Source: an uncultured Clostridia bacterium (GTDB lineage Bacteria; Bacillota; Clostridia; UBA1381; CAJOGA01). Taken from it: a stretch of DNA of 46,370 bases. The position numbers and the translations under genes were made by a program. The stretch lies in NCBI GenBank assembly GCA_905233855.1, contig CAJOGA010000002.1, forward strand, positions 1 to 46,370. The letters are read 5' to 3'. Each line of letters opens with the position of its first letter. Within the stretch, counting starts at the first letter, position 1. This document shows positions 36,501 to 46,370 of the stretch, in pieces. The notes beneath the pieces were generated by a model, which ran no database searches, was not told where the DNA came from, and was given only the letters and a program-made list of their open reading frames with translations.

Positions 36501-37104
36501 TTTGTCCCTGTGCTGTTTCAAGTTCTTCTCTTATTTCGTTTCTTAATTCGTCAAGATCTATATTTTCCAACAACTCTTTAACAGCTTCCGCACCTATACC
36601 GGCAACAAATTTATCACCGTATTTTTCCTTTGCTTCGCGATACTCTTTTTCGCTGATTATCTGTTTTTCAAAAAATGCGGATTTATACGGCTTTATTACT
36701 ATATATGACGCAAAGTACAATACCTTCTCCAGATGTCTTGGAGAAACGTCAAGCAAAAGGCCCATTCTGCTCGGTATGCCTTTGAAATACCATATATGCG
36801 ACACAGGAGTGGCAAGCTCTATATGACCCATACGTTCACGTCTTACGCTTGCTTTTGTAACTTCAACTCCGCAACGTTCACAAATAATGCCTTTATATCT
36901 TATCTTCTTATACTTTCCGCAATGACATTCCCAGTCCTTTTGAGGACCAAATATACGTTCACAGAACAAACCGTCTCTTTCAGGTTTTAAAGTTCTGTAG
37001 TTAATTGTTTCAGGTTTTTTAACTTCGCCATACGACCATTGACGTATTTTTTCAGGTGATGCCAGACCTATCTTTATAGCCTCAAAGCTATTAAATTCCA
37101 ACAC
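33541..37104 (-). CDS. rpoC: DNA-directed RNA polymerase subunit beta'
   Basis: Largest polymerase subunit, 1187 residues. Present are the N-terminal zinc finger ([19 protein letters not shown]), the active-site NADFDGDQM that holds the catalytic magnesium, the bridge helix and trigger loop region, and the second zinc site ([13 protein letters not shown]). The last 25 residues are acidic ([20 protein letters not shown]). The GTG start at 37104 has AAAGGA 10 bases upstream; a TTG follows directly. It lies 56 bases after rpoB in one operon. Its usual follower, the L7Ae-like gene, is 14.6 kb away. Confidence 0.97.
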   Translation of the reverse strand: MLEFNSFEAIKIGLASPEKIRQWSYGEVKKPETINYRTLKPERDGLFCERIFGPQKDWECHCGKYKKIRYKGIICERCGVEVTKASVRRERMGHIELATPVSHIWYFKGIPSRMGLLLDVSPRHLEKVLYFASYIVIKPYKSAFFEKQIISEKEYREAKEKYGDKFVAGIGAEAVKELLENIDLDELRNEIREELETAQGQKRSKLIKRLEVVESFKQSGNRPEWMILTVIPVIPPELRPMVQLDGGRFATSDLNDLYRRVINRNNRLKRLLELGAPDIIVRNEKRMLQEAVDALIDNGRRGRTVTGPGNRALKSLSDMLKGKQGRFRQNLLGKRVDYSGRSVIVVGPELKMYQCGLPKEMAIELFKPFVMKKLVQDGVAHNIKSAKRMVECAKPEVWAVLEDVISEHPILLNRAPTLHRLGIQAFEPVLVDDRALKLHPLVCTAYNADFDGDQMAAHVPLSPEAQAEARFLMLSTNNLLKPQDGRPVTVPTQDMILGSYYLTIKKPNEPGEGMVFSSVDEAILAYNTGVIGLHATIKVRMFREVDGEMKSKIIETTVGRIIFNQSIPQDLGYVDRTNPETMFDLEINFIAEKKALGKIVDRCIRVHGTAETAETLDKIKSMGYKFSTRGAITIGVSDMEIPEAKKDILAQADKDVDKITAEFRRGFLTDDERYQEITQIWTKASDDITTALMDHLDEFNPIFMMANSGARGSITQIRQLAGMRGLMSNTSGRTIEIPIRANFREGLNVLEYFISTHGTRKGQADTALRTADSGYLTRRLVDVSQDVIVRELDCGCTEGIWVNDIKDGNEMIEPLYDRILGRVAAKDVLDPETNKVLAPAGELITDDIAKSIVNAGITDVCVRSVLTCNSRVGVCAKCYGANLATDELVQAGEAVGIIAAQSIGEPGTQLTMRTFHTGGVASNADITQGLPRVEELFEARKPKGLAIVTEIGGVVSIVDSKRRREVTVTNNEIPDAKTYVIPYGSNIRVKDGDVVEKGDPITQGSINPHDILRIKGPRDVQIYLTKEVQRVYRTQGVDINDKHIEVIARQMLRKVRVEDSGDTTLLVGSLSDIYDITEANKAVEQEGKRPATVSPVLLGITKAALATDSFLSAASFQETTRVLTEAAIKGKIDPLLGLKENVVIGKLVPAGTGMSVYKDINIQVDHPETADETFDDVDEVPQDALAE

Positions 37105-37160
37105 TATACACCAGTCCTTTCATAAACTATATACCGCACTGTAACAATCTGCCTTATTAC

Positions 37161-40100
37161 CTATTCACCGTCTGTATCTTTGTCCGATTCTTCGTCGATG
37201 AATATATCCAAATCAGGCACATTGGTTTTTTCTGCCGACATTATATCATCACCCACGGCATCCAGGACTAATTTATCTATATCGATATCATCGAGTCCGT
37301 CCGATTCTTCTTCGCTTTCGAGAGGATCGTCAAAAATATCTTCGTCCTGTTCGCTAAGTTCTTCAAATTCCATGCCGTCTGCATCTTCTTCATCGTCAAT
37401 CGTTACTCCCGCAACATCTTGCATTACAGACAGCAACTCGTCTTTATCTTTTATGCTGTAATCGTCATCATCATTATTGCCAATGTCGATTTCCTGCATA
37501 TCACCGTCGAGGATTTTAATATCGAGTGCAAGGCTCTGAAGTTCTTTAACAAGAACCTTAAAGGATTCCGGTATACCTGCTTTCGGAACATTTTCGCCTT
37601 TTACTATTGCTTCATAAGTTTTAACACGGCCTACTATATCGTCCGACTTAACCGTAAGTATTTCCTGAAGCGTGTAAGCCGCACCGTAAGCCTCAAGTGC
37701 CCAAACTTCCATTTCACCGAATCTCTGTCCGCCGAACTGTGCTTTACCGCCCAAAGGCTGTTGCGTAACAAGTGAGTACGGACCGGTTGAACGGGCGTGA
37801 ATTTTATCGTCAACCAAGTGAGCAAGCTTTAATATATACATGTAACCAACCGTTACACGGTTATCAAACGGCTCACCGGTACGTCCGTCATACAACACTG
37901 TCTTGCCGTCTTCGGACAAGCCTGCAAGTTTGAGCGTTTCGGTAATATCCGCTTCGTTTGCACCGTCAAACACCGGTGTGGATATTTTCCAGCCAAGAGC
38001 TTTTGCGGCATATCCCAAATGTACTTCAAGCACCTGACCGATATTCATACGTGAAGGAACGCCCAACGGGTTAAGTACTATCTGCAACGGAGTTCCGTCC
38101 GGCAAGAACGGCATATCCTCTTCAGGAAGCACTCTGGAAATAACACCCTTATTACCGTGTCGTCCTGCCATTTTATCGCCGACCGAGATTTTTCTCTTTT
38201 GAGCAATATAACAACGTACAACCTGGTTAACGCCCGGAGAAAGTTCGTCGCCGTTTTCACGTGTGAACACTTTAACGTCAACAATTATACCGCTTTCACC
38301 GTGAGGCACTCTGAGCGATGTATCACGCACTTCTCTTGCCTTTTCACCGAATATCGCACGCAGCAATCTTTCTTCGGCTGTAAGCTCGGTTTCACCTTTA
38401 GGCGTTACCTTACCAACCAAAATATCCCCCGCACGCACCTCCGCACCTATACGGATGATACCTCGTTCATCAAGCTCACGCAAGCTGTCTTCGCCCACGT
38501 TCGGGATGTCCCTTGTAATTTCTTCAGGCCCCAGCTTTGTATCACGGGACTCACATTCGTATTCCTCTATATGGATAGATGTGAAAACATCTTCTTTAAC
38601 AAGCTTTTCGCTTATCAATATAGCATCTTCGTAGTTGTAACCTTCCCATGTCATGAAGCCTATCAATATGTTCCTGCCCAATGCGATTTCGCCGTTATCT
38701 ATAGCAGGACCGTCAGCAATTATGTCGCCTTTTTTAACCGCTTCACCGCTTTCGACAATAGGCTTTTGATTTATACATGTTCCCTGGTTTGAACGTTTGA
38801 ATTTAATAAGTTTATATCTGTGTCTGCTGCCGTCATTGCCTTTGATTACAATTTCATCGGCAGACACCTTTTCAACAATACCGTCTTCTTTAGCAAGAAC
38901 AGCTGCTCCCGAGTCTTTTGCAGCACGATATTCCATACCTGTGCCGACTACCGGAGAATCAGGCTTTAAAAGAGGCACCGCCTGACGCTGCATGTTAGAA
39001 CCCATCAATGCACGGGTGGAGTCATCGTTTTCAAGGAACGGTATCATTGCCGTAGCAACAGAAACCAACTGTTGAGGCGATACGTCAATATAGTCAACTT
39101 CCGATGCCGACACTTCCAGAATCTCGTCTAAATAACGTGCCGTAACTTTTTTGGAAATAAAGCAGCCGTTTTCGTCAACAGGCTCGTTTGCCTGTGCAAC
39201 AATGTAACCGTCTTCTACGTCGGCTGTCATATATTCAATAATATCCGTAACTCTGCCTTCGCCTTTTATAACTTTACGATACGGTGCTTCGATAAATCCG
39301 TATTCGTTAATTCTTGCGTAAACCGAAAGCGAATTTATAAGACCGATGTTAGGTCCTTCAGGAGTTTCTATAGGACACATACGGCTGTAATGAGTATAAT
39401 GAACGTCTCGCACTTCAAATCCGGCTCTTTCTCTGGACAAACCGCCCGGACCCAATGCTGAAAGACGTCGTTTATGCGTTATTTCTGCCAGCGGGTTCGG
39501 CTGATCCATAAACTGAGACAGCTGTGATGAACCGAAAAATTCGTTTATCGTTGCAACGACAGGACGGATATTTATAAGCGTTTGCGGAGTTATAACGTCC
39601 AGATCCTGTATTGTCATTCTTTCACGGATAACTCTTTCCATTCTTGAAAGACCTATTCTGAATTGATTTTGCAAAAGCTCGCCCACGCAACGCAAACGTC
39701 TGTTGCCCAAATGGTCTATATCATCTGTTTTGCCCACAGAATATGCCAATGCGTTCAGGTAGTTGATGGATGCCAATATATCATCGGCAGTTATATGTTT
39801 AGGTGAGAGCTTATCCAGATTATCTTTGATGGCCTGTTTAGGATCTTCCGCATCTGCAAGTATTTCATTTAATACGCTTAAGCGAACCTTTTTCACTTCT
39901 ATATCGCTGACGTCAAAATCAACATATTCAGCAAGGTGAACAACGCCGTTTGACAATATTCTTATACGTTTACCGTCAACCAAAACGTCAAGTGAGTTAA
40001 CACCGGCTTTTTCAACCGCTTCGGCAAGCTCTTTTGATATAACGCTGTTTGCGTTAACTATTATTTCTCCGGTTCGCGGATCAACAATATCGTCCGCCGC

Positions 40101-40964
40101 AGTTTGTCCGGCTATACGCGAACCCATTGCAAGCTTTTTGTCAAACTTATAACGTCCAACCTTTGCAAGGTCATAACGCTTAGGATCAAAAAACATGCCG
40201 TTTATAAGAGATGACGCACTGTCTATGTTAGGCGGCTCACCCGGTCTTAAACGTTTATAGATTTCCAAAAGTGCTTCTTCGGTGTTGGTAGTGGTGTCTT
40301 TTTCAAGAGTTGCTATCATGCGTTCGTCATCACCGAATAATTCCAATATCTGAGCATCACTCGAAACGCCCAAAGCACGGATAAGAACGGTAACCGGAAT
40401 TTTTCTTGTTCTGTCTATACGCACACTGAACACGTCGTTGGAGTCGGTTTCATGTTCGAGCCATGCACCTCTGTAAGGTATAACGGTTGCGTTAAACAGC
40501 GGTTTGCCCGTTTTGTCTCGGTCAAAATTATAGTACATGCCCGGTGAACGCACCAACTGACTGACTATTACACGCTCCGCTCCGTTGATAATAAAGGTTC
40601 CCTGGTCTGTCATAAGAGGGAAATCACCCATAAATATTTCCTGCTCTTTAACTTCACCGGTCTCTTTGTTTATAAGGCGTACACGCACCTTGAGCGGACC
40701 TGCGTATTTGGCATCACGCTCTTTACATTCCTCAACAGAGTATTTGGAATTATAGTCAAGAGTATAATCTACAAATTCCAAAACAAGATTGCCTGCATGG
40801 TCTGCTATAGGGGAAATGTCGTCAAACACTTCTTTTAATCCCTGTTCAACAAACCATTTGTAAGAATTTTTCTGCACCTCAATAAGGTTTGGCATTTCCA
40901 GGATTTCGTCAATTCTGGAGTAGCTCATACGGGTGTTTTTTCCCATTTTAACCTCATGCACCAT
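37161..40964 (-). CDS. rpoB: DNA-directed RNA polymerase subunit beta with acidic C-terminal tail
   Basis: Second-largest polymerase subunit, 1267 residues. The rifampicin-binding region (about 39440-39540, [20 protein letters not shown] then [12 protein letters not shown]) keeps the Asp, His and Ser whose changes give resistance. The conserved part ends near [20 protein letters not shown]. After it come about 115 extra residues with 49 Asp/Glu and only five Lys, for example [21 protein letters not shown] start at ATG 40964, 8 bases after TTGAGGTGA; a TTG lies six bases upstream. rplJ and rplL, usual upstream neighbours, are absent. Confidence 0.97.
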   Translation of the reverse strand: MVHEVKMGKNTRMSYSRIDEILEMPNLIEVQKNSYKWFVEQGLKEVFDDISPIADHAGNLVLEFVDYTLDYNSKYSVEECKERDAKYAGPLKVRVRLINKETGEVKEQEIFMGDFPLMTDQGTFIINGAERVIVSQLVRSPGMYYNFDRDKTGKPLFNATVIPYRGAWLEHETDSNDVFSVRIDRTRKIPVTVLIRALGVSSDAQILELFGDDERMIATLEKDTTTNTEEALLEIYKRLRPGEPPNIDSASSLINGMFFDPKRYDLAKVGRYKFDKKLAMGSRIAGQTAADDIVDPRTGEIIVNANSVISKELAEAVEKAGVNSLDVLVDGKRIRILSNGVVHLAEYVDFDVSDIEVKKVRLSVLNEILADAEDPKQAIKDNLDKLSPKHITADDILASINYLNALAYSVGKTDDIDHLGNRRLRCVGELLQNQFRIGLSRMERVIRERMTIQDLDVITPQTLINIRPVVATINEFFGSSQLSQFMDQPNPLAEITHKRRLSALGPGGLSRERAGFEVRDVHYTHYSRMCPIETPEGPNIGLINSLSVYARINEYGFIEAPYRKVIKGEGRVTDIIEYMTADVEDGYIVAQANEPVDENGCFISKKVTARYLDEILEVSASEVDYIDVSPQQLVSVATAMIPFLENDDSTRALMGSNMQRQAVPLLKPDSPVVGTGMEYRAAKDSGAAVLAKEDGIVEKVSADEIVIKGNDGSRHRYKLIKFKRSNQGTCINQKPIVESGEAVKKGDIIADGPAIDNGEIALGRNILIGFMTWEGYNYEDAILISEKLVKEDVFTSIHIEEYECESRDTKLGPEEITRDIPNVGEDSLRELDERGIIRIGAEVRAGDILVGKVTPKGETELTAEERLLRAIFGEKAREVRDTSLRVPHGESGIIVDVKVFTRENGDELSPGVNQVVRCYIAQKRKISVGDKMAGRHGNKGVISRVLPEEDMPFLPDGTPLQIVLNPLGVPSRMNIGQVLEVHLGYAAKALGWKISTPVFDGANEADITETLKLAGLSEDGKTVLYDGRTGEPFDNRVTVGYMYILKLAHLVDDKIHARSTGPYSLVTQQPLGGKAQFGGQRFGEMEVWALEAYGAAYTLQEILTVKSDDIVGRVKTYEAIVKGENVPKAGIPESFKVLVKELQSLALDIKILDGDMQEIDIGNNDDDDYSIKDKDELLSVMQDVAGVTIDDEEDADGMEFEELSEQDEDIFDDPLESEEESDGLDDIDIDKLVLDAVGDDIMSAEKTNVPDLDIFIDEESDKDTDGE

Positions 40965-41289
40965 TAACAAATCACCTCAAAACTTTATTTTTCGATAAAA
41001 ATTCTACATAAACAGTTTTTTACATCCTCTTTTTATTTTGGACGCTATCGCCGCACAAAAATTTTATAACATAAACATTTTAATACTTTTTGCTTTGGAT
41101 TTAACATTTTATATTGAATTATGCTTTAAACCAAACTTTTAAAAAGCTTTTTAACGTTTATTGTTTTATTTTTGCAAACTTCTTATAAACAAAGCAACGT
41201 TTTAAAATGCTTGATATTACTGTATTTACGCCGAAAACCGGTGAAAAACCTCAACAATGTATAGCGATAATACCCCAATTTTATGATTA
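40965..41289 (-). promoter_or_regulatory. Long A/T-rich leader of rpoBC
   Basis: From the predicted start near 41289 to the rpoB ATG the transcript has about 325 untranslated bases. I see no open frame of note and no known riboswitch motif, only several weak A/T stems. It makes up most of the 500-base gap between rpoB and gyrA. Confidence 0.45.
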
Positions 41290-41295
41290 AATCAT

Positions 41296-41324
41296 AGTAT
41301 AGCACTTTTCATTTAATATGTCAA
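41296..41324 (-). promoter_or_regulatory. Promoter of rpoBC
   Basis: On the minus strand TTGACA (41324-41319), 17 bases, TATACT (41301-41296). This is the best match in the rpoB upstream region. Confidence 0.7.
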
Positions 41325-41359
41325 ATGTTTTTTTCTTAATTTATATAAATCATTTTATC

Positions 41360-41388
41360 TTGCTTTTTTAATGAAGTTATGGTAGAAT
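41360..41388 (+). promoter_or_regulatory. Promoter of gyrA
   Basis: TTGCTT (41360-41365), 17 bases, TAGAAT (41383-41388). It diverges from the rpoB promoter, with the two -35 boxes about 35 bases apart. Confidence 0.55.
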
Positions 41389-41401
41389 ATACATTAAAAG
41401 G

Positions 41402-41432
41402 ACATGCTGACCGGCACACATTTTCAGCATGT
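41402..41432 (+). promoter_or_regulatory. Hairpin at the 5' end of the gyrA transcript
   Basis: ACATGCTGA (41402-41410) pairs with TCAGCATGT (41424-41432) around a 13-base loop, only a few bases after the predicted start of transcription. It could stabilise the message or be a binding site. Confidence 0.5.
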
Positions 41433-41465
41433 TAAAAAGCAGAAAAAACAAGGAGGTCATTTCTT

Positions 41466-43955
41466 TTGATAGATAATGATTTGCAGAAAATAGTACCTGT
41501 AGAAATAAACAAGGAAATGAGAAAATCCTTTATAGAATATGCCATGAGCGTTATAGTAAGCCGTGCTTTGCCTGATGTCAGAGACGGCTTAAAACCGGTT
41601 CACCGACGCATCATGTATACTATGTACGAAGCTAATTTAACGCCTGATAAGCCGTACAGAAAATCCGCCACCACCGTCGGCGACGTTTTGGGTAAATATC
41701 ATCCTCACGGCGACGCTGCAGTGTATGACGCAATGGTACGTATGGCACAGGATTTCTCGTTGCGTTATCCTCTTGTAGACGGTAAAGGTAACTTCGGTTC
41801 CGTAGACGGCGACGCTGCCGCAGCTTACAGATACACAGAAGCAAGAATGTCAAAAATAGCGGTTGAAATGCTTGCCGACATTGAAAAAAACACCGTTGAT
41901 TTTGTTCCTAACTATGATGACAAGCTCACCGAGCCGGCTGTTTTGCCGTCCAAGGTTCCGGGGCTGTTGGTCAACGGTTCAAGCGGTATAGCGGTTGGTA
42001 TGGCAACAAATATTCCGCCGCATAACATTACCGAAGTCATAAACGGTGCTATTGCTGTTATGGACGATCCGTATATATCACTTGAAGAACTTATGACGCA
42101 TATAAAAGGCCCCGACTTCCCTACCGCCGGCATTATAATGGGTAAAAGCGGCATAAGGGCGGCATACGGTACCGGACGCGGCAAGATAACCGTCCGTGCC
42201 CGAGCGGATATAGAGCAGACAAACGGTTCTCACCAACAGATAATAGTTACAGAGCTTCCATATCAGGTCAATAAGGCAAGATTGATAGAAAAGATAGCCG
42301 AGCTTGTCCGTGATAAGCGTCTTGATGGCATATCCGGCTTGCGTGACGAATCGGACAGAGACGGTATGCGTATCGTTATAGAATTAAAACGCGACGCAAA
42401 CGCAAATGTCGTTTTAAACAATCTTTATAAAAACACACAACTTCAGGAAAGTTTTGGAGTTATCATGCTCGCTTTGGTTGATAACAAGCCTAAAGTGTTA
42501 ACCTTGCGTGAAATGCTGGACAACTACATTGCGTTCCAGAAAGACATAGTAAAACGCAGAACAAAGTTCGATCTTGACAAAGCTCTTGCACGTGCAAATA
42601 TTTTGGAAGGTCTGCGTATAGCAATAGACCACATTGACGAAATCATCAAAATCATACGCAACTCCCCTACCATTGCCGACTCAAAACAAAACCTTATTGA
42701 ACGTTTCGGATTTAACGATCTGCAGGCTCAGGCAATAGTCGACATGCGTTTGGGACGTTTATCCGGCTTGGAAAGAGAAAAGATAGAAGAAGAATATATT
42801 CACTTAACCGCTCTTATAAAAGAGTATCGTGAAATTCTTTCCAGCGAATCGAAGGTTCTGGAAATAATAAAGGAAGAGCTTATAAAGCTCAAAGACAAAT
42901 ACGGCGACGACCGCAGAACCGAAATTATGGCTGTTGAAAACGAAATTGACATAGAGGACTTGATCGAAGAAGAGGACATAATCATAACCCTCACTCACTT
43001 CGGCTATGCAAAGCGTCTTTCCGCCGATACATACAAAAGTCAACGTCGCGGCGGCAAAGGCATAACAGGCCTTACTACACGTGAAGAAGATTTTGTTGAG
43101 CATTTGTTCACAACAACAACCCATCATAACATAATGTTCTTTACCAACAAAGGCGTTGCATACAGCTTAAAGGGCTACGAAATTCCTGAGGCGGGCAGAA
43201 TGGCAAAAGGCACCGCAATGGTGAATCTGCTGCAGCTTGACGCAGATGAAACAATTACTGCCATGATACCTATAAAAGAATTTGAAGACGATATGTATCT
43301 CACCTTTGTAACCAAACAAGGTGTAATAAAAAAGACTCCTCTTATGGATTATTCAAACCTGCGTAAGAGCGGTCTTCGTGCAATAAACTTAGACGATGAC
43401 GACGAGCTGATAAATGTTGAGCTGACCGACGGTGAACGCGACATTATCCTCGGCACGCATAACGGCATGGCAATACGCTTTAACGAGCGTGATGCACGTC
43501 CTATGGGCAGAGTAACCCACGGTGTAAGAGGTATACGTCTCAAAGAAGGCGACTACGTTGTCGGAGCAAGTATCGTAAGCGACGATGCACAACTGCTTGT
43601 TGTAACCGAAAACGGTTACGGCAAAAAAACCGAATTTGATGAATACAAGGTTCAATCACGCGGCGGCATGGGCGTAAGAACATACAAAATAACAAGCAAA
43701 ACCGGTAAAATTGCGGCACTTAAAACCGTGTCCGACACCGACGATTTGATGATGATAACATCGTCAGGCATTATAATCCGATTAAGCACGCGTGATATAA
43801 GCACCATAGGCCGTTCAACGCAAGGCGTAAGGCTGATGCGTATGGACGACGGTGTTTATGTTGTCGGTGTGGCAATAACAAAGGAAAAAGATGAGGGCGA
43901 AGACGATTTGCCGCCGTCTGAAAATCAAGAGGAGGAAATCAACGATGAAAATTAA
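41466..43955 (+). CDS. gyrA: DNA gyrase subunit A
   Basis: Breaks and rejoins DNA to introduce negative supercoils, with GyrB. The 829 residues show the winged-helix/tower core with catalytic Tyr123 (RYTEARM) and a C-terminal beta-pinwheel with the GyrA box QRRGGKG (526-532), which separates it from ParC. In the quinolone region GDAAVYD, the residue matching E. coli Ser83 is Ala84 and the one matching Asp87 is Asp88. The TTG start has AGGAGGT 8 bases upstream. gyrB is not adjacent. The acidic C-terminus ([20 protein letters not shown]) overlaps the next gene by 11 bases. Confidence 0.96.
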   Translation: MIDNDLQKIVPVEINKEMRKSFIEYAMSVIVSRALPDVRDGLKPVHRRIMYTMYEANLTPDKPYRKSATTVGDVLGKYHPHGDAAVYDAMVRMAQDFSLRYPLVDGKGNFGSVDGDAAAAYRYTEARMSKIAVEMLADIEKNTVDFVPNYDDKLTEPAVLPSKVPGLLVNGSSGIAVGMATNIPPHNITEVINGAIAVMDDPYISLEELMTHIKGPDFPTAGIIMGKSGIRAAYGTGRGKITVRARADIEQTNGSHQQIIVTELPYQVNKARLIEKIAELVRDKRLDGISGLRDESDRDGMRIVIELKRDANANVVLNNLYKNTQLQESFGVIMLALVDNKPKVLTLREMLDNYIAFQKDIVKRRTKFDLDKALARANILEGLRIAIDHIDEIIKIIRNSPTIADSKQNLIERFGFNDLQAQAIVDMRLGRLSGLEREKIEEEYIHLTALIKEYREILSSESKVLEIIKEELIKLKDKYGDDRRTEIMAVENEIDIEDLIEEEDIIITLTHFGYAKRLSADTYKSQRRGGKGITGLTTREEDFVEHLFTTTTHHNIMFFTNKGVAYSLKGYEIPEAGRMAKGTAMVNLLQLDADETITAMIPIKEFEDDMYLTFVTKQGVIKKTPLMDYSNLRKSGLRAINLDDDDELINVELTDGERDIILGTHNGMAIRFNERDARPMGRVTHGVRGIRLKEGDYVVGASIVSDDAQLLVVTENGYGKKTEFDEYKVQSRGGMGVRTYKITSKTGKIAALKTVSDTDDLMMITSSGIIIRLSTRDISTIGRSTQGVRLMRMDDGVYVVGVAITKEKDEGEDDLPPSENQEEEINDEN

Positions 43956-44544
43956 AAGAGTTCTCTCATTAATTTTAGCAATTTCGTTATCCGGCATGTT
44001 GCTTGCGGGCTGCGGAACCGTAAACAAACCAAAAACGCAAAAAGAATTGGAGGCAAAAAAAGTGAAAGTTGAAATCACAATGAACGACGGCGGAGTTATG
44101 AAAGCGGAACTGTATCCGGACGTTGCACCGGTAACCGTTGAAAACTTTGTTAAACTTGCAAAAGAAGGTTTTTATGATAACACCATTTTCCACAGAGTTA
44201 TAGCAGGATTTATGATCCAAGGCGGCGGATGCGACCTTGAAACAGGTGCTTTAAAGCCTGCGGCATCCATCCGTGGTGAATTTACCGAAAACGGATTTGA
44301 AAATAACCTTCTTCACGAAAGAGGCGTACTCAGCATGGCAAGAACAAATCAGCCGAACTCGGCATCAAGTCAATTCTTCATCATGCATGAGACGGCACCG
44401 CATCTTGACGGAAAATATGCAGCTTTCGGCAGACTCACCGACGGTTTTGACGTGCTTGACAGAATAGCAACCACGCCTACCGACTCAAACGATGTTCCGA
44501 TAGCAATGCAGGTTATCAAGAGCATACGCGTCGTTGAAGAATAA
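43945..44544 (+). CDS. Cyclophilin-type peptidyl-prolyl isomerase lipoprotein
   Basis: A 199-residue exported folding factor. A type II signal peptide ends in LLAGC with Cys23 as the lipid site. The cyclophilin domain carries the active-site pattern [14 protein letters not shown] (Arg, Phe and Gln) and [21 protein letters not shown] start at ATG 43945 (MKIKRVLSL), with AGGAGG 9 bases upstream, inside the end of gyrA; an earlier in-frame ATG at 43891 would destroy the signal peptide. The overlap makes translational coupling with gyrA likely. It would assist folding of exported proteins at the outer face of the membrane. Confidence 0.93.
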   Translation: MKIKRVLSLILAISLSGMLLAGCGTVNKPKTQKELEAKKVKVEITMNDGGVMKAELYPDVAPVTVENFVKLAKEGFYDNTIFHRVIAGFMIQGGGCDLETGALKPAASIRGEFTENGFENNLLHERGVLSMARTNQPNSASSQFFIMHETAPHLDGKYAAFGRLTDGFDVLDRIATTPTDSNDVPIAMQVIKSIRVVEE

Positions 44545-44582
44545 TCAAATGATCCGGTAAAACTTGTTGAATTATTGCATAC

Positions 44583-44617
44583 AAACCCGACGGTATTTTC
44601 CGCCGGGTTTATTTTTT
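44583..44617 (+). terminator. Intrinsic terminator of gyrA-cyclophilin
   Basis: AAACCCGACGG (44583-44593) pairs with CCGCCGGGTTT (44600-44610) with one mismatch, followed by ATTTTTT. Confidence 0.8.
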
Positions 44618-44695
44618 GTAAAAACTGTATATTAGTCCACATACATTCATATATTAAAACATCGGTTAGCATTTATATTCTGCGAGGTTTTTTAT

Positions 44696-45421
44696 ATGAT
44701 AATGTTTATGAAAAAAACAAGTACGTTTCTTATTTTAGCAATTCTTTTAATGTGGGGCATGACGTTGGGCCTTATTTTCAACGAACACCGAATTGCACAA
44801 ACCGCTTCGCTGAACCTGTCGGGCATGCCTGTGGTTGTTATAGACCCCGGACACGGCGGTGTTGACGGCGGCACGCAAGGCACAGACAGCGGCGTGTTGG
44901 AAAAGGACATAAATTTAGCAATAGCAACGCAATTAAAGGATGTGCTGGAATACAACGGCATAAAAGTTGTTATGACGCGTTCAGATGACCGTTCAATTCA
45001 TTCGCCCGACGCAAATACCATACGCAAGCAAAAGGTATCGGATCTGAAAAACCGTGTTGAGCTTATGCGTACCTCCCAGGCAGACATATACATAAGCATA
45101 CACATGAACTCCTTTGAACAGCGTACTCAACGCGGGGCACAAGTGTTTTTTTCAAACTTTGAAAAGGAAAAATCCATGCTTCTTGCACAGTCCATACAAA
45201 ACAATATACAAAACGTTGCACCGTATTCAAACAAACCTGTTAAAAAAGCGTTATCGAATGTGTATATAATGAAACATGCCGTTCTGCCGTCAGTGCTTAT
45301 AGAATGTGGGTTTTTGTCCAATCCCGAAGACGAAACGCTGCTGTCAAACCCTGCATATCAGGAGCGTCTGGCAGCATATATAGCCAAAGGTGTTGAGGAA
45401 TATTATAATACAATACAATGA
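44696..45421 (+). CDS. cwlD: N-acetylmuramoyl-L-alanine amidase, CwlD-like
   Basis: Zinc-dependent Amidase_3 enzyme, 241 residues, that removes the peptide from muramic acid; CwlD does this in making spore cortex muramic lactam. One N-terminal membrane segment (about residues 8-27) anchors or exports it. Zinc and catalytic residues lie in VVVIDPGHGGVDGG (His), GVLEKDINLA (Glu), ISIHMNSF (His) and LIECGFLSNPEDE (Glu). No SH3 or wall-binding repeats are present, which fits CwlD rather than a vegetative autolysin. GAGG lies 8 bases before the ATG. Sporulation control cannot be read from the promoter. Confidence 0.82.
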   Translation: MIMFMKKTSTFLILAILLMWGMTLGLIFNEHRIAQTASLNLSGMPVVVIDPGHGGVDGGTQGTDSGVLEKDINLAIATQLKDVLEYNGIKVVMTRSDDRSIHSPDANTIRKQKVSDLKNRVELMRTSQADIYISIHMNSFEQRTQRGAQVFFSNFEKEKSMLLAQSIQNNIQNVAPYSNKPVKKALSNVYIMKHAVLPSVLIECGFLSNPEDETLLSNPAYQERLAAYIAKGVEEYYNTIQ

Positions 45422-45432
45422 AGACGCAAAAA

Positions 45433-45461
45433 CAGCCCCGGCCGATTTGGCTGGGGCTGTA
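45433..45461 (-). terminator. Terminator of the PHP-domain gene
   Basis: ACAGCCCCGGCC (45433-45444) pairs with GGCTGGGGCTGT (45450-45461), 12 bp with one G-U. The T-run is on the minus side, so it serves the minus-strand gene; the hairpin also lies 11 bases after cwlD. Confidence 0.8.
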
Positions 45462-45479
45462 AAAACACATAGATCGCTT

Positions 45480-46370
45480 TTATAAATTCAACCCTATATT
45501 TTTAAAATGTCTTATCCTTTCGTTCATGTCAGGATATGCATTCTTTGTCTTTTGCGTGAACATGCCGTCGTCGAGACACTTTGTAGCGGCTTTTTCATGC
45601 CCTATCAACGCCCAAGTTGCATCCACAAGGTTTGCAAATTCCGGATTATCCAACGCTTTACAAATAAAGCTTTGACGCGGTGTGTTGATGTCCTCGCCGC
45701 TTATCTGGAAAAATCCTCTTTCATCACAAAGAGACTTGACACGCTTTAACTGGTCTATGCTGTTGCGTGAAGGCATATATGTTACGGCATTAAAGCCAAG
45801 CTCTTGTAATGCGTCAAACAATTCCACAATGTAGTCATCCTCAAACTTTTGTGCCTTTTTGTCGCCCGTTACGGAATCGCCAACATCGCCAAGGTATGCG
45901 TATGCGGAAATCGAGCCCACTTTATTTGACAATGCCACCAACTCCTGAACTGACGGGCATTCATCCGTTGCATCAACATAAAAACGTTCCACAAGACTGC
46001 TCTTTAACACACCCAGCAAATCATATTCATAATACGGATTGGCATTATCGCTTAAAAAGCCTTTTATCTTTGCAGAAACATCCAGTTTCATGGTATCGGT
46101 CAGAAATGATACAAGCTTTTCACCCTTGCCGAATCTTTCAACCAGTTTGAGTGCAAGAGCATAAAGGATATGACGCTCGGTTATCGACCCGCCGCCGTTT
46201 CTTTGGCTTATTGATGCCACGTCTTTTTCAAAATCATAGCAAATGTTATACTCTGCCATGAGCTTGTTTATATTGTCCACCATTTTTTGGTTTCTTATGT
46301 TACGTTTTTGTCTGTACGGTTCAAAAAATGCGTTAACAACATTTATGTTTGTATGCGGCACGCCGTGAAG
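45480..46370 (-). CDS. PHP-domain protein, C-terminal part (5' truncated)
   Basis: The frame runs open to the right edge (LHGVPHTNINVVNAFFEPYR), so at least part of the N-terminus is missing, and the GTG at 46361 is probably internal. About 296 residues are visible. The stretches ELGFNAVTYMPSRNS, GFFQISGEDINTPRQSFICK and EYNICYDFEKDV resemble the large clostridial proteins annotated as PHP-domain metal-dependent phosphoesterases. In PHP proteins such a GEDIN segment carries late metal ligands. Substrate unknown. Confidence 0.65.
   Translation of the reverse strand, partial: LHGVPHTNINVVNAFFEPYRQKRNIRNQKMVDNINKLMAEYNICYDFEKDVASISQRNGGGSITERHILYALALKLVERFGKGEKLVSFLTDTMKLDVSAKIKGFLSDNANPYYEYDLLGVLKSSLVERFYVDATDECPSVQELVALSNKVGSISAYAYLGDVGDSVTGDKKAQKFEDDYIVELFDALQELGFNAVTYMPSRNSIDQLKRVKSLCDERGFFQISGEDINTPRQSFICKALDNPEFANLVDATWALIGHEKAATKCLDDGMFTQKTKNAYPDMNERIRHFKNIGLNL

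Overview
This window looks like chromosome of a low-to-moderate GC Firmicute of the class Clostridia. The grounds are strong GGAGG-type ribosome binding sites, frequent TTG and GTG starts (nhaC-like, pheA, rpsG, alaS, proB, rpoC, gyrA), sigma-A type promoters, a T-box riboswitch before pheST, IreB, an L7Ae-like protein at the head of the str operon, and a CwlD-type amidase that points to a spore former. The genus cannot be read from the sequence. A gut or anaerobic lifestyle is only an inference from the two propeller-type glycosidase genes. I saw no rRNA, tRNA, CRISPR array, prophage or insertion sequence.

Layout. 1-4.3 kb: end of a DUF6512 membrane protein, two EamA (DMT) transporters (the first with a frameshifted 3' end) and an NhaC-type antiporter. 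4.3-6.3 kb: a lipoprotein and a tandem class II aldolase-like protein. 6.5-10.4 kb: rsmG, a Noc/ParB protein, an SPFH protein and a DUF1861 propeller protein. 10.4-12.7 kb: an aroF-pheA operon behind a leader that encodes a short aromatic-rich peptide and an intrinsic terminator. 12.8-18.9 kb (minus): ychF, then the str operon L7Ae-rpsL-rpsG-fusA-tuf with a consensus promoter. 19.1-23 kb: a GH43-like propeller protein, a GT28 glycolipid synthase and a MATE exporter. 23-33.3 kb (plus): alaS-pyrE-radC, T-box-pheS-pheT, ireB, proB-proA. 33.3-33.5 kb: a convergent intergenic region packed with five stem-loops. 33.5-41 kb (minus): rpoC and rpoB. 41.4-45.4 kb (plus): gyrA, a cyclophilin lipoprotein and cwlD. 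The right edge cuts a PHP-domain protein.

How it works together. Most of the window is core information processing (RNA polymerase, gyrase, EF-Tu, EF-G, S7, S12, two aminoacyl-tRNA synthetases, RsmG, YchF) mixed with amino-acid and pyrimidine synthesis. The usual Firmicute order rpoB-rpoC-L7Ae-rpsL-rpsG-fusA-tuf is kept on the minus strand but is split by about 14.6 kb between rpoC and L7Ae. Likewise alaS and ireB are separated by pyrE, radC and pheST. Phenylalanine supply appears to be sensed in two ways: a T-box (tRNA charging) on pheST and, as my main hypothesis, ribosome stalling on an aromatic-rich leader peptide for aroF-pheA. The second is the most unusual signal here. No wholly new multi-gene system is evident.
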